Positions 15,456 through 24,173 are shown, counted from the first letter of the stretch. The stretch: DNA of 25,582 bases from JBBITI01 sp037440885 (GCA_037440885.1 JBBITI010000040.1:1-25582), one strand, 5' to 3'. Made by a program: numbers and translations. The notes: a model not told the origin generated them from the letters alone.

Positions 15456-15468
15456 ATAATTACGACCG

Positions 15469-15503
15469 GGGGCATTCATTGACAATGAATGCCCCTTCTT
15501 TTT
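15469..15503 (+). terminator. Rho-independent terminator after the UGSC gene
   Basis: A perfect 12-bp stem (GGGGCATTCATT with AATGAATGCCCC) around a GAC loop, followed by TTCTTTTT. It lies 14 bases after the stop. There is no comparable T-run on the minus strand. Confidence 0.93.
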
Positions 15504-15551
15504 GGCACCGAAACTCACCAGAAACAACAGCTTTAATTTGAAAACCGACTA

Positions 15552-16952
15552 TTATTTTTGCACCCGGGTGAGACGATAGGATTTTTGTAAAGGCGAACCC
15601 GGAACACGGAACTTGCTATTATCCAGGCGGGGTACAGGTTTTTCCACCGGCGGAGCGACCTGAGGCACCCAGGCATACGGTAACCGGTAGGCACGATAAA
15701 CAGCATTGCCAAAACTTCTTTTATTAAAGAAGGGGCTGATATATTCCCAGACAATCTCATAGCCGGGCGTGACCTCGATGATGCGGCCGCCAGCGCCTTC
15801 GGTAACCAGCGTATTTCCGTTGGGCAAACGCTGGGCAGAGCTGATAAAACTGCTGTAAATACTGAAGCCGCGCGGCGGGCGCGGTCCGGGTTTATCACCC
15901 GGCGGCGGGGTATTGGTCCAGAGCACATCGAGAGTGACCGGATCGATCTCCAGAACGCGGGAGTGGTCGCGGAGGGCATTCCCGACGCCACCAGGGGAAC
16001 CCGGGTTGGGAGCACCATAGCCAGCCGAACCGCCATTATCGTAGAGCAAGAGATTCCCTGCTCCGGGCAAGCCGTGCGGGATGATATGGGCATGATGCTG
16101 ACCGATAATCCAGCCGATTTTCTTATGCTTTTCGCTGACCGTGTAATCCGGACCCAGCCGCCAGACGATCTTTCCGGTGCGGCGGTCGATGATAGCGATG
16201 ATATTAGAGTTCCGGGCATCCCAGATGATGTTGTCGGGATGGAACCGGGTATCTCCGGCATCGAACCAGCGATTCGGTCCGATGGTAGACAGAGAGTTCA
16301 AGTGCATCCAGTCGCCGTAACCACTGGCTACATTACGGGTGTAGGGATTGCGGGCGATGGTGTTCCGGGCATTTTCATCGAAACCGAGTTCCTCAAAATG
16401 GTCGCTGCAAATCCATTCCCAGACGATCTTGCCTTCCCAGGTGACTTCGATAATAGTATCGTCAAGCAAAGGTTTACCGCTGATCTCAGGTCGATGCAAG
16501 TTCTTATGGGACAGTATCAGGGTGTTACCGCGATCCACCAGGGGATCCATACCGGGGACAAAATAGCCGACCGGGTTACCCTGACGCTGGTAATCGTGGT
16601 GCTGGCGGGCCATCCATACAGGCTGATGATACGGATCCTTGATGCGTTCATACTTATTGAAACGCCAGACGATTTTACCTTCCCAATCAACCTGAACCAA
16701 ATCCAATTGATCCTGAAAACCGTATTTCTGGTTACGAGAACCAGTATTACCCATAATAAAACCGCCGGGCAGCATCTTATTAGGCATACCATCGATACCT
16801 TTCCACCGGTTGACGATATTGCCGTTCATATCGACAAGGACAGCGCCAACAGCATCGGCGTTAAACATGGAACCCTGGAACACGGTATAGCCGTTCCAGC
16901 ACTTTGCCGGCTGGTAGATAGTGGTCCCGGTAGGGAATACACTGACAGGCAT
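15552..16952 (-). CDS. Arylsulfotransferase (ASST)-like beta-propeller protein
   Basis: 466 residues from the ATG at 16952, which has GGAGG 7 nt upstream; a TTG at 16958 sits only 1 nt from that site and is rejected. The sequence shows the ASST-type repeating blade pattern, for example VLVDMNGNIVNRWKG, VDWEGKIVWRFNK, VTWEGKIVWEWIC, IDRRTGKIVWRLG and RLPNGNTLVTEGAGGRIIEV. Candidate catalytic His residues occur in DWMHLNSL and GQHHAHIIPHG. ASST enzymes transfer sulfate between phenols through a sulfo-His intermediate and are normally periplasmic, but no signal peptide is present here, so it may be cytoplasmic or a relative with another role. It converges on the UGSC gene and is preceded by a possible small ORF. 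Confidence 0.85.
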   Translation of the reverse strand: MPVSVFPTGTTIYQPAKCWNGYTVFQGSMFNADAVGAVLVDMNGNIVNRWKGIDGMPNKMLPGGFIMGNTGSRNQKYGFQDQLDLVQVDWEGKIVWRFNKYERIKDPYHQPVWMARQHHDYQRQGNPVGYFVPGMDPLVDRGNTLILSHKNLHRPEISGKPLLDDTIIEVTWEGKIVWEWICSDHFEELGFDENARNTIARNPYTRNVASGYGDWMHLNSLSTIGPNRWFDAGDTRFHPDNIIWDARNSNIIAIIDRRTGKIVWRLGPDYTVSEKHKKIGWIIGQHHAHIIPHGLPGAGNLLLYDNGGSAGYGAPNPGSPGGVGNALRDHSRVLEIDPVTLDVLWTNTPPPGDKPGPRPPRGFSIYSSFISSAQRLPNGNTLVTEGAGGRIIEVTPGYEIVWEYISPFFNKRSFGNAVYRAYRLPYAWVPQVAPPVEKPVPRLDNSKFRVPGSPLQKSYRLTRVQK

Positions 16953-16975
16953 AGTCAATCCTCCAATATTAATAA

Positions 16976-17152
16976 TTATCTGGCCGGGAGGAGATGCGAT
17001 TCTTCACCCATCGACCAGAAATGCCCGAAGAGAAACGGTCGAGACATCTTTTTGACATGAACCGGACAGTGCTGAAGGTTTTTGGGGAAGAGAACGAGAG
17101 CGGAAACGGAGAACTGCATTTTCTTCCACTTTTGCAGGTCTTTCTTCCGCAT
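16976..17152 (-). CDS. Possible 58-residue ORF upstream of the ASST-like gene
   Basis: An ATG at 17152 follows a perfect AAGGAGGG ribosome binding site at ideal distance, and the stop at 16976 is 23 bases before the ASST ATG. The peptide is basic (MRKKDLQKWKKM start), ends LLPAR and has one Cys; no family is recognised. A promoter with perfect TATAAT lies upstream in the same direction, which supports transcription. It overlaps an opposite 69-residue frame that has no support. It could be a leader peptide or a degraded gene. Confidence 0.45.
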   Translation of the reverse strand: MRKKDLQKWKKMQFSVSALVLFPKNLQHCPVHVKKMSRPFLFGHFWSMGEESHLLPAR

Positions 17153-17215
17153 ATTCCCTCCTTACGACAGCGAATCCGGCACTACAAAGCAGGACAACGG
17201 TGAGTTGTCAGGGCG

Positions 17216-17245
17216 ATTATACGCCAGTGAAGCAGGGCAAAGCAA
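17216..17245 (-). promoter_or_regulatory. Promoter for the small ORF / ASST-like gene
   Basis: On the minus strand TTGCTT (17245-17240), an 18-nt spacer, then a perfect TATAAT (17221-17216). The predicted start falls near 17209, at the edge of the GACAAC/GTTGTC inverted repeat. Confidence 0.5.
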
Positions 17246-17306
17246 GGGATAATCCGACGAGGTGAAGCCGGACAACGATAAAGCATCAACAGGAACGACG
17301 GAAGGT

Positions 17307-17336
17307 TTGACGTAAATAACAGAGGAAGCTTATTAT
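17307..17336 (+). promoter_or_regulatory. Promoter of the LarA-like / enolase-paralogue unit
   Basis: TTGACG (17307-17312), 18-nt spacer, TATTAT (17331-17336), each 5 of 6 to consensus. It leaves a leader of about 50 nt before the ATG at 17394, which has AGAGG upstream. Confidence 0.6.
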
Positions 17337-17342
17337 CTGTTA
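17317..17342. repeat. Inverted repeat overlapping the LarA-like promoter
   Basis: Arms TAACAGA (17317-17323) and TCTGTTA (17336-17342) separated by 12 nt. The right arm touches the last base of the -10 box, so it could be an operator. Confidence 0.35.
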
Positions 17343-17393
17343 GCACCAGCCTGACAGGCGATCTCAGGATAAAATCCGGGCAAGAGGTAACAG

Positions 17394-18639
17394 ATGCAGA
17401 AAATAACGCTACCCCATAATGCGTGGTTCAGACCCAGAGAAGTCGTCTACAGTTTACCGGAAACATGGGAGGTCAGAGTCCATAACATAGCCGGATACAA
17501 CAAACCGGCTCTCAATAAGGACCAGATCCAAAAAACCGTCTTAAGACCAACCGGAATGCCGCCTTTGAGGGAGATGGCGAAAGGACGGAAAGAAGCGGTG
17601 ATCCTGTTTGACGACCTGACCCGCGGCACAGTGGCAGCAGAAACGGCATACATCATCCTGGATGAGCTTAAAAAAGCAGGGATCACAGAAGGACATATCC
17701 GCTTTATTGCCGCGGTAGCAAATCACCATGCTCTCACAAGGGTAGACCTGGTCAAGAAACTGGGCGAGGAAATCGTGCGCCGTTTCCCGGTATTCAATCA
17801 CTGTCCGTTTATCAACTGCCAAGAAATCGGGAAGACGAGTCATGGAACCATAGCGGAGATCAACAGCGAGGTCATGTACTGTGACTTAAAAATAGCCATC
17901 GGCCAGATACTGCCGCATCCGATCTACGGTTTGAGCGGCGGGGCGAAGATGATAATGCCAGGGGTGTCTTCTTACCGTTCAGTCCTGGCACATCACGGAC
18001 GAACCCATCAGGCATGGAGACAGGAGCGGATGGACCGCGGCATGATAGCATCCGACGTGGTGACCAACAATCCCTTCCGGGACGACGCCATGGAGATTGC
18101 GAAAATGGTTGGGCTGGACATGGTAGTAAATGCGACGATCGACCGGCTGGGCAAGACGGCGGCACTGTTTGCCGGAGCCCTCGAACCGACCCATGCGGCA
18201 GCGGCGAGGGCGGCCATAGAACACTACCGGGTGGAAAACACGAAGGACAATGACATTGTGATCGTGAATAATTTCATCAAGGCCAGCGAATTCATGGTGC
18301 CGCTGGCTGCCGGCGCCAGGGCTCTAGGAAGAGACGGGGGTGGTGGCGGACAATGCACCGGGCGGGCAGGTGGTACATTACCTGATGGACAATTTCGGGA
18401 CGACGATAGCGGGCGATCTATGTATGCCGATAATCATCGAGCCAAAAGTAAAACAGTTAATCATCTACAACAGGTACCCGGAAGGACGGTTACGAGGGCG
18501 GTTCCAGAATCCAGAGAAAGTGATGTTTGCGACAAGATGGGGGGAAGTGACGGCTGCATTGAAGAAGATGCACGGGACAAAAGCGAAAGTAGCAGTATAT
18601 CCGAACGCCGACACCCAGATTTACCCGGAGTATTTATAA
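17394..18639 (+). pseudogene. LarA-like (DUF2088) nickel-pincer racemase/epimerase family protein, frameshifted
   Basis: The frame from ATG 17394 reads as a LarA-family protein up to about 18326: FDDLTRGT (the D-x-T-R motif), a His in AVANHHALTR, and LPHPIYGLSGGAKMIMPG, which carries the His and Lys that in LarA position the nickel-pincer nucleotide. It then turns into nonsense, while the expected C-terminus (VVADNAPGGQVVHYL through the end at 18639) continues in another frame. Removing one G from CTAGGAAG at 18326-18328 restores a ~414-residue protein ending PEYL, close to LarA's ~424. The family includes lactate and other 2-hydroxyacid racemases. The shift may be real or an assembly error, since an N gap lies 600 bases on. 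First gene of a unit with the enolase paralogue. Confidence 0.82.
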
Positions 18640-18740
18640 GCGAGGGAAGAAAAGAGTTTGCAGATTTCTCCGGAACAACGAAATACACGTAAGAAAAGAC
18701 CAGACTAAAAATTAACAACGAGACTCCAGGAGAGAAACAG

Positions 18741-20025
18741 ATGGCGAAGGGAACGAACATAGAAGCGGTGACAGCGCGAGAGATATTCTCAGGCAGGGGA
18801 CACCCGGCAATCGAAGCCACGGTAATGACGGCAAACGGGGCGGTGGGAGTAGCGGAGGCGACGGCGGGCTTATCAGTAGGCGAACACGAGGTGCAATTTG
18901 CCTACGACGGAGGCGAGNNNNNNNNNNATGGGGGTATTAAAGGCAGTGGAAACGGTGAACAACCTGATCGGCCCGGCATTAAAAGGGGTGGAGGCGACGG
19001 ACCAGCATAAAGTGGACATGATAATGCTGGAACTGGACGGGACGCCGAACAAGGCCAAACTCGGCGGGAATACGACGGCGGCGGTATCGGCGGCGACACT
19101 AAAAGCGGGGGCGGCGAGCCAGGGGATTCCCTTATACCAGCATATCGGCGGGACAAGCGCGAGCCTGATACCGACACCGGGGGTGGGGATTCTGAATACA
19201 ATTGCCGGTTACGGCGGCAAAGCAATCCACGGCGACAAACCGAGCTATGCTTTGATGACCTACGGTTTCAGCAGTTTTGCCGAAGCTTCCTACGCCGCCT
19301 GGGAGGTAAGGCGCGTTTATCTGAAATTACTGGAGGAGAAATTAAGGCTGGTGAACCTGGCAAGCTACCGGATCGTGATTCCGCCGGGTACGGTAGAGCA
19401 CGAGCGGGAAATCTGGAAAATCATGACGGAGGCGATCGAAAAGGCAGGCCACGCGGGGAAAATCGGGATACAGGTGGATGTGGCGGCAGCGACGTATTAC
19501 AACAAGAAAAAGAAAGTATACGAGGGACTTTTTTCCAGGGATGACAAGACCGGCGAGGAGATGAGGGAACTCTACCGGGAGATGGTAAAACAATTCCCGT
19601 TCATCTGCCTGGAGGACCCGCTGGACGAGAATGACTACGAAGGCCACGCCATACTTACCAGGGAACTAGGGATACAGGTGGTCGGCGACGATCTTTTTAC
19701 GACCAATGTCGAGCGGTTGAAACAGGGGATGAAAGTGGGGGCATGCAACACAATATTACTCAAAGTAAACCAGATCGGGACGATCAGCGAGGCGCTGGAG
19801 ACGGTACGAACGGCTCAAAGCAACGGTTATGGGGTACAGCCATGCGCCAGCCGGGGGGAGGGGGCGGACATTGCGGACTATGCGGTGGGGCTGGGGACGG
19901 GAACGATCAGAGAAAGCGCACTGGACGCAACAGGGAACCGACTGCGCAAGATCGAGGCCGAACTGGGAAGCAAAGCCCGGTTTGCCGGTAAAGCAGGGTT
20001 TAAAACCGGACCGCCGCGAGTTTAA
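18741..20025 (+). CDS. Divergent enolase paralogue (interrupted by an N gap)
   Basis: ATG at 18741 with GGAGAG upstream. Overall enolase layout and length (424 readable residues): IEAVTAREIFSGRGHPAIEATV, LKAVETVNNLIGPAL, LDGTPNKAKLGGNT. The metal ligands and base survive: D in VDVAAA, E in LEDPLDEND, D in GDDLFTTN, K in LLKVNQIGT. Other catalytic parts do not: SGASTG is AGLSVG, the NGGxHA / QEF segment is GYGGKAIHGDKPSYALM, GDEGGFAP is missing, SHRSGE is CASRGE, and the K in GQIKTG is replaced (GTIRES). It therefore probably does not make phosphoenolpyruvate and may act on another acid. The 10 N at 18918-18927 shift the frame, so the true gap is a multiple of three, most likely about four residues. 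Confidence 0.8.
18918..18927. other. Assembly gap of 10 N
   Basis: Ten unknown bases inside the enolase-paralogue gene. Frames on either side belong to one protein but differ by one base across ten, so 10 is a placeholder rather than the measured length. Confidence 0.95.
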
Positions 20026-20041
20026 CAGGAACAACAGCAAG

Positions 20042-20074
20042 AAAAAAAGAGAGGCAAATGCCTCTCTTTTTTTT
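20042..20074. terminator. Bidirectional Rho-independent terminator
   Basis: Stem GAGAGGC / GCCTCTC (20049-20055, 20060-20066) with AAAT loop, flanked by A-run and T-run (TTTTTTTT), which serves both strands. It separates the convergent enolase-paralogue and carB genes. Confidence 0.92.
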
Positions 20075-20089
20075 AACGATCACAAATTA

Positions 20090-23000
20090 TCACAGGTTAG
20101 CGTGATATTCCTGGAGTGATTTCACGCCGGAGGTACCTTCCCGATAGGCAGAAATACCCTTGACGGCAGCGAGGGCGGCGGTCAGGGAAGTAATGTAGGG
20201 GACTTTATACTTGATGGCGGCTTTACGGATATAAGAGTCATCACTTTTGCTCAGCTTGTCAGCAGGGGTATTAATCAGCAACTGAATCTCACGGTTTTTG
20301 ATAGAGTCAGTGACACTGGGACGGCCTTCGTGTTCTTTGAAGATAGGCTCGGAAACAATCCCCCGCGACTTGAGGAAAGCATGGGTTCCGGCAGTTGCCC
20401 GGATAGTAAAGCCGAGATTAGCAAAAGAGCGGGCGACTTCGCCGACAGCGGGGCGGTCGCGTTCGGCCACCGAGATAAGAACGGTACCGGAAACGGGCAG
20501 GCGGGTAACCGCCTCCTGGGCTTTCCAGAAAGCCAGGCCAAAGGAGTCGGCGATGCCGAGTACTTCACCTGTAGACCTCATTTCCGGACCGAGAAGGGGA
20601 TCAACTTCATGGAGCATACTGAAGGGGAACACAGCCTCTTTCACGCCGTAATGGGGAATGTGTTTCTGCTTCAGTTCCATATCGGCAAGCTTCTGGCCCA
20701 TCATAAGCTGAGTGGCGATGCGAGCCATGGGAATGGCGCAAACTTTGGAAACGATAGGGACAGTGCGGGAGGCGCGGGGGTTAGCTTCGAGGACATAAAC
20801 GACATCTTTACAGATAGCATACTGAATATTCATGACGCCGACGACTTTCAATTCGCGGGCGATACGGCGGGTATATTCTTCGATAGTCTCGATATGGCGC
20901 CGGGGGATATTGACCGGCGGGATAACACAGGCGGCATCGCCGGAGTGCACACCGGCATACTCGATATGCTCCATGACGGCAGGGATAAAGACATCCTGGC
21001 CGTCAGAAATAGCGTCGGCTTCAGTTTCAATGGCATTTTCGAGATAGCGGTCGACGAGGATGGGGCGGTCGGGGGTAACGCCGACAGCGGCACCGACGTA
21101 CATACGCAACTCGGTTTCATCATGGATGATTTCCATGCCGCGCCCGCCCAGGACATAAGAGGGGCGGACGATCAGGGGATAACCGATACGTTTGGCGACA
21201 GCGAGAGCCTGTTCGAGATCGACCGCGGTACCGGACTCAGGCATGGGAATGCCGTACCCGGCCATCATCTTGCTGAAGCGACCGCGGTCGGAGGCGATAT
21301 CAACCGAATTAACCGAGGTCCCCAGTATTTTAACGCCAGCTTGCTCAAGCTCGGCGGCGATGTTAAGCGGAGTCTGCCCGCCGAACTGGATAATGACGCC
21401 TTCCGGCTTTTCTTTCTCATAAATACTGACGACATCCTCGACGGTGAGAGGTTCGAAATACAGTTTGTCGGAAGTATCGTAGTCCGTAGAGACTGTCTCG
21501 GGGTTACAGTTGACCATGATGGTCTCATAGCCGAGGTCGCGCAAGGCGAAGGCGGCGTGGACACAACAGTAGTCAAACTCGATCCCCTGGCCGATGCGGT
21601 TAGGACCACCACCCAAAACCATCACCTTGCGACGGTTACTGACAGTGGTGCTGTCGACGCGGTTATAGGTAGAGTAATAATAACGGGCGTTATCGGTACC
21701 GCTGACGGGAATGAAGTCCCAGGCTTCGACGACGCCTAGAGAAATGCGCTTTTTACGGATATCTTTTTCAGGCACAGCTAATAATTTAGCGAGGTATTTA
21801 TCTGCGAAACCGTCCTTTTTGGCCCGGACAAGAAGATCATCAGGCAAGGTACGCCCTTTGTATTTAAGGATCGTTTCTTCGAGATCAACCAATTCTTTCA
21901 TCTGTTGGAGGAACCAGAGCTTGATAAAGGTCTTGCGGTGGAGTTCCTGGAGGTCGGCGCCCTTGCGGATGGCTTCATACATGATAAAATGGCGCTCGCT
22001 GGTGGGGAAATTAAGCATAGTCAGCAATTCAGCGAGCGATTTCTCATGGAAATCCTTGACGAAGCCCAGGCCATAACGCCCGTTTTCGAGGGAACGGACG
22101 GCTTTATGGAAAGCTTCTTTATAGGTTTTACCGATGCTCATGACTTCGCCGACGGCGCGCATCTGTGTCCCGAGGCGATCTTCGGCGTCCCGGAATTTTT
22201 CAAAAGCCCAGCGGGGGAATTTCACGACCACGTAGTCGCCGGAAGGAGTATATTTGTCGAGGGTGCCGTCGCGCCAGTAAGGGATTTCATCGAGAGTCAG
22301 GCCAGCGGCCAGCTTCGCCGAGACCAGAGCTATGGGGAAACCGGTAGCCTTGGAAGCCAGCGCGGAAGAACGGGAAGTACGCGGGTTGATTTCGATGATG
22401 ACGACGCGACCGGTGCGGGGGTCGTGGGCGAACTGGATATTCGTGCCGCCGATGACACCGATCTTTTCCACGACTTTATAAGCGTACTCCTGGAGCTTTT
22501 GCTGGAGGGAGGGGTCGATGGTGAGCATGGGCGCGGTACAAAAGGAATCGCCGGTATGGACACCCATCGCATCGACATTTTCAATGAAACAAACGGTGAT
22601 CATCTTGTTTTTGGAATCACGGATCACTTCCAGTTCAAGCTCTTCCCAGCCTTCGACAGATTCCTCGATAAGGACCTGCCCGATCATGCTGGCAGTAATA
22701 CCGCGGGAAGCAATGAGGCGAAGTTCTTCGACATTATAAGCCAAGCCACCCCCGGTACCGCCCATGGTATAGGCAGGACGGACAACAACCGGGTAACCCA
22801 GTTCGGAGGCGATCTGTTCAGCTTCGGAGACTGTGTAGGCGATCTTGCTTAGGGGGATAGCAATGCCGATTTCAGCCATAGTCTGTTTGAAAGCCATGCG
22901 ATCTTCGCCGCGCTTGATGGCATCAGCGACGACGCCAATGATTTTCACATTGTATTTATCCAGGGCACCGGATTCAGCCAGGCTGGCACTCAAGTTCAAG

Positions 23001-23284
23001 CCGGTCTGCCCGCCCAGGTTGGGGAGAAGGGCATCGGGTCGTTCTTTTTCGATGATCTTGATCATCGTTTCGACATTCAGAGGTTCAATGTACGTGGCAT
23101 CAGCCATGCCGGGGTCGGTCATAATGGTGGCGGGGTTGGAATTGGCAAGGACAATCTGATATCCGAGTGTGCGTAAGGCTTTGCAGGCCTGGGTACCGGA
23201 GTAATCGAATTCACAAGCCTGACCAATGACAATAGGGCCAGAACCGATAATCATGACCTTTTTAATATCGCGACGGCCGGGCAT
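20090..23284 (-). CDS. carB: Carbamoyl-phosphate synthase large subunit
   Basis: 1064 residues from the ATG at 23284, which has AAGGAG 6 nt upstream and gives the standard MPGRRDIKKVMIIGSGPIVIGQACEFDYSGTQA start. CarB makes carbamoyl phosphate from bicarbonate, ATP and ammonia for pyrimidine and arginine synthesis. Two ATP-grasp halves are seen (VRPAYTMGGTGGG in the first, VRPSYVLGGRGME in the second), with the oligomerisation domain between and the C-terminal MGS-like allosteric domain (SGTVLISVAERDRPAVGEVARS). The partner carA is not adjacent; a flavodoxin gene lies upstream. The frame stays open 89 codons further upstream to a GTG at 23551 with no stop, which may add an N-terminal extension. 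Confidence 0.96.
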   Translation of the reverse strand: MPGRRDIKKVMIIGSGPIVIGQACEFDYSGTQACKALRTLGYQIVLANSNPATIMTDPGMADATYIEPLNVETMIKIIEKERPDALLPNLGGQTGLNLSASLAESGALDKYNVKIIGVVADAIKRGEDRMAFKQTMAEIGIAIPLSKIAYTVSEAEQIASELGYPVVVRPAYTMGGTGGGLAYNVEELRLIASRGITASMIGQVLIEESVEGWEELELEVIRDSKNKMITVCFIENVDAMGVHTGDSFCTAPMLTIDPSLQQKLQEYAYKVVEKIGVIGGTNIQFAHDPRTGRVVIIEINPRTSRSSALASKATGFPIALVSAKLAAGLTLDEIPYWRDGTLDKYTPSGDYVVVKFPRWAFEKFRDAEDRLGTQMRAVGEVMSIGKTYKEAFHKAVRSLENGRYGLGFVKDFHEKSLAELLTMLNFPTSERHFIMYEAIRKGADLQELHRKTFIKLWFLQQMKELVDLEETILKYKGRTLPDDLLVRAKKDGFADKYLAKLLAVPEKDIRKKRISLGVVEAWDFIPVSGTDNARYYYSTYNRVDSTTVSNRRKVMVLGGGPNRIGQGIEFDYCCVHAAFALRDLGYETIMVNCNPETVSTDYDTSDKLYFEPLTVEDVVSIYEKEKPEGVIIQFGGQTPLNIAAELEQAGVKILGTSVNSVDIASDRGRFSKMMAGYGIPMPESGTAVDLEQALAVAKRIGYPLIVRPSYVLGGRGMEIIHDETELRMYVGAAVGVTPDRPILVDRYLENAIETEADAISDGQDVFIPAVMEHIEYAGVHSGDAACVIPPVNIPRRHIETIEEYTRRIARELKVVGVMNIQYAICKDVVYVLEANPRASRTVPIVSKVCAIPMARIATQLMMGQKLADMELKQKHIPHYGVKEAVFPFSMLHEVDPLLGPEMRSTGEVLGIADSFGLAFWKAQEAVTRLPVSGTVLISVAERDRPAVGEVARSFANLGFTIRATAGTHAFLKSRGIVSEPIFKEHEGRPSVTDSIKNREIQLLINTPADKLSKSDDSYIRKAAIKYKVPYITSLTAALAAVKGISAYREGTSGVKSLQEYHANL

Positions 23285-23551
23285 AAGCGTCTCCTTGTAT
23301 GGTTTTTCTTCAAAAGGGGACACGAGATACGAGTCAATCTCACCAGCAGGGACAGTATCTGCGAGCACAGAGCGGAGCGAGGCGATCAACTCGGGCGAGG
23401 GATCAGCTTTCCCTTCCTTGAGCAACTGCAAGTCTTCGAGCGGAACAAGATACGACCAGTCATTACTGATAGAATCAAAGGAAACATTCTTTAGCTGGTC
23501 AAGAATATAGCGATATGCCTGCCGGCGCCGCTCGATTTTCGGTATCTCCAC
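23285..23551 (-). other. In-frame 89-codon region before carB (possible extension or leader)
   Basis: From GTG 23551 (VEIPKIERRRQAYRYILDQ ... YLVSPFEEKPYKETL) the frame runs without a stop into the carB ATG. The residues look protein-like and charged, unlike the nonsense further upstream, where the same frame overlaps the flavodoxin gene. The promoter just before it would put the transcription start about 4 nt from the GTG. No family is recognised. It could be a CarB N-terminal extension from a leaderless mRNA or a translated leader. Confidence 0.45.
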
Positions 23552-23561
23552 GTCCAATTGA

Positions 23562-23590
23562 AGTCTACACAGACAACCAGGTCTTGTCAA
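23562..23590 (-). promoter_or_regulatory. Promoter upstream of carB
   Basis: Minus-strand TTGACA (23590-23585, perfect), 17-nt spacer, TAGACT (23567-23562, 4/6). The start would fall near 23555. Confidence 0.55.
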
Positions 23591-23612
23591 GGGTAATTTC
23601 AACAAGACCTGG
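23577..23612. repeat. Long hairpin between the flavodoxin-like gene and carB
   Basis: Perfect 11-bp arms CCAGGTCTTGT and ACAAGACCTGG around a 14-nt loop that lies over the -35 box of the carB promoter. No T-run follows on the minus strand, so it is a poor terminator by itself; it may end the flavodoxin transcript weakly, or be an operator. Confidence 0.5.
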
Positions 23613-23636
23613 CAACAGGAAAACGCGAATAACCTC

Positions 23637-24110
23637 CTAGAGACGGGGTTCTTTAACCGGCGGGGCGGCAAGGCTCTCGGGACGGGCCAGTTTCTTGCCC
23701 ATCTCACGGCATTCCTGGAGAACAGCCTCGGTCGGCTGGCGCGTGGCGAGAATGCCATCGGCGACACGGCGCATCTTGACAGCGTTACAGATGTTTTCCA
23801 CGCTGTCCAAAGCCTGGGCACCACCGCCACCCTTGCTACCAAAGGTGACGTAAGGCTTACTGGCGACTTTATCACGGACAGTGCCCCAGACACGATCGAA
23901 GAAGTCCTTGACAAGCCCGGACATATAACCGAAGTAGTTGGGGGTACCGACAGCAAGAACATCACAGGCCAACAAATCAGCGGCATCAGCTTCAACCGCC
24001 GGCTTAAGAACGACAGAAGCTCCGGCTGATTGCGCACCTTCAGCGACAGCTTTCGCCATGGCGGCGGTATTACCGCTAAGGGAAGAGTAAACAATCAACA
24101 ATTTTGCCAT
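23637..24110 (-). CDS. Flavodoxin-like / NAD(P)H-dependent FMN oxidoreductase family protein
   Basis: 157 residues; ATG with AAGGAG upstream. Starts with MAKLLIVYSSLSGNTAAMAKAVAEG, the flavodoxin phosphate-binding loop (S-x-S-G-N-T), then DVLAVGTPNYFGYMSGLVKDFFDR, typical of WrbA/flavodoxin proteins binding FMN, and KPYVTFGSKGGGGAQAL. Such proteins carry electrons or reduce quinones. It lies between the MFS transporter and carB on the same strand, and its partner is unknown. Confidence 0.87.
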   Translation of the reverse strand: MAKLLIVYSSLSGNTAAMAKAVAEGAQSAGASVVLKPAVEADAADLLACDVLAVGTPNYFGYMSGLVKDFFDRVWGTVRDKVASKPYVTFGSKGGGGAQALDSVENICNAVKMRRVADGILATRQPTEAVLQECREMGKKLARPESLAAPPVKEPRL

Positions 24111-24173
24111 ATTTTCTCTCCTTTACGATTCCTCATATTTTAGCGCGCCGGAAGCGGCAAAACAACCGGCGGA

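Larger units (their letters stand above)
17153..17393. other. Divergent control region between the ASST and LarA-like genes
   Basis: No convincing ORF. It holds a minus-strand promoter (17216-17245), an inverted repeat with GACAAC/GTTGTC arms (17193-17209) near that start, and a plus-strand promoter with overlapping inverted repeat (17307-17342). Confidence 0.5.

Noticed and set aside
15963..17060. A 365-codon plus-strand frame opposite the ASST-like gene
   Set aside because: It has no ribosome binding site and no family-like sequence, and it is the antisense of a well-supported gene.
16994..17203. A 69-codon plus-strand ORF before the LarA-like gene
   Set aside because: GGAGGAG abuts the ATG with too little spacing, no family is recognised, and the opposite frame has better promoter and ribosome binding signals.
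20330..21739. A 469-codon plus-strand frame inside carB
   Set aside because: Antisense shadow of a conserved gene, with no recognisable protein features.
23552..24094. Further N-terminal extension of the carB frame across the flavodoxin gene
   Set aside because: Reads as nonsense and overlaps a well-supported gene on the same strand; the frame upstream of 23551 is simply lacking stops.
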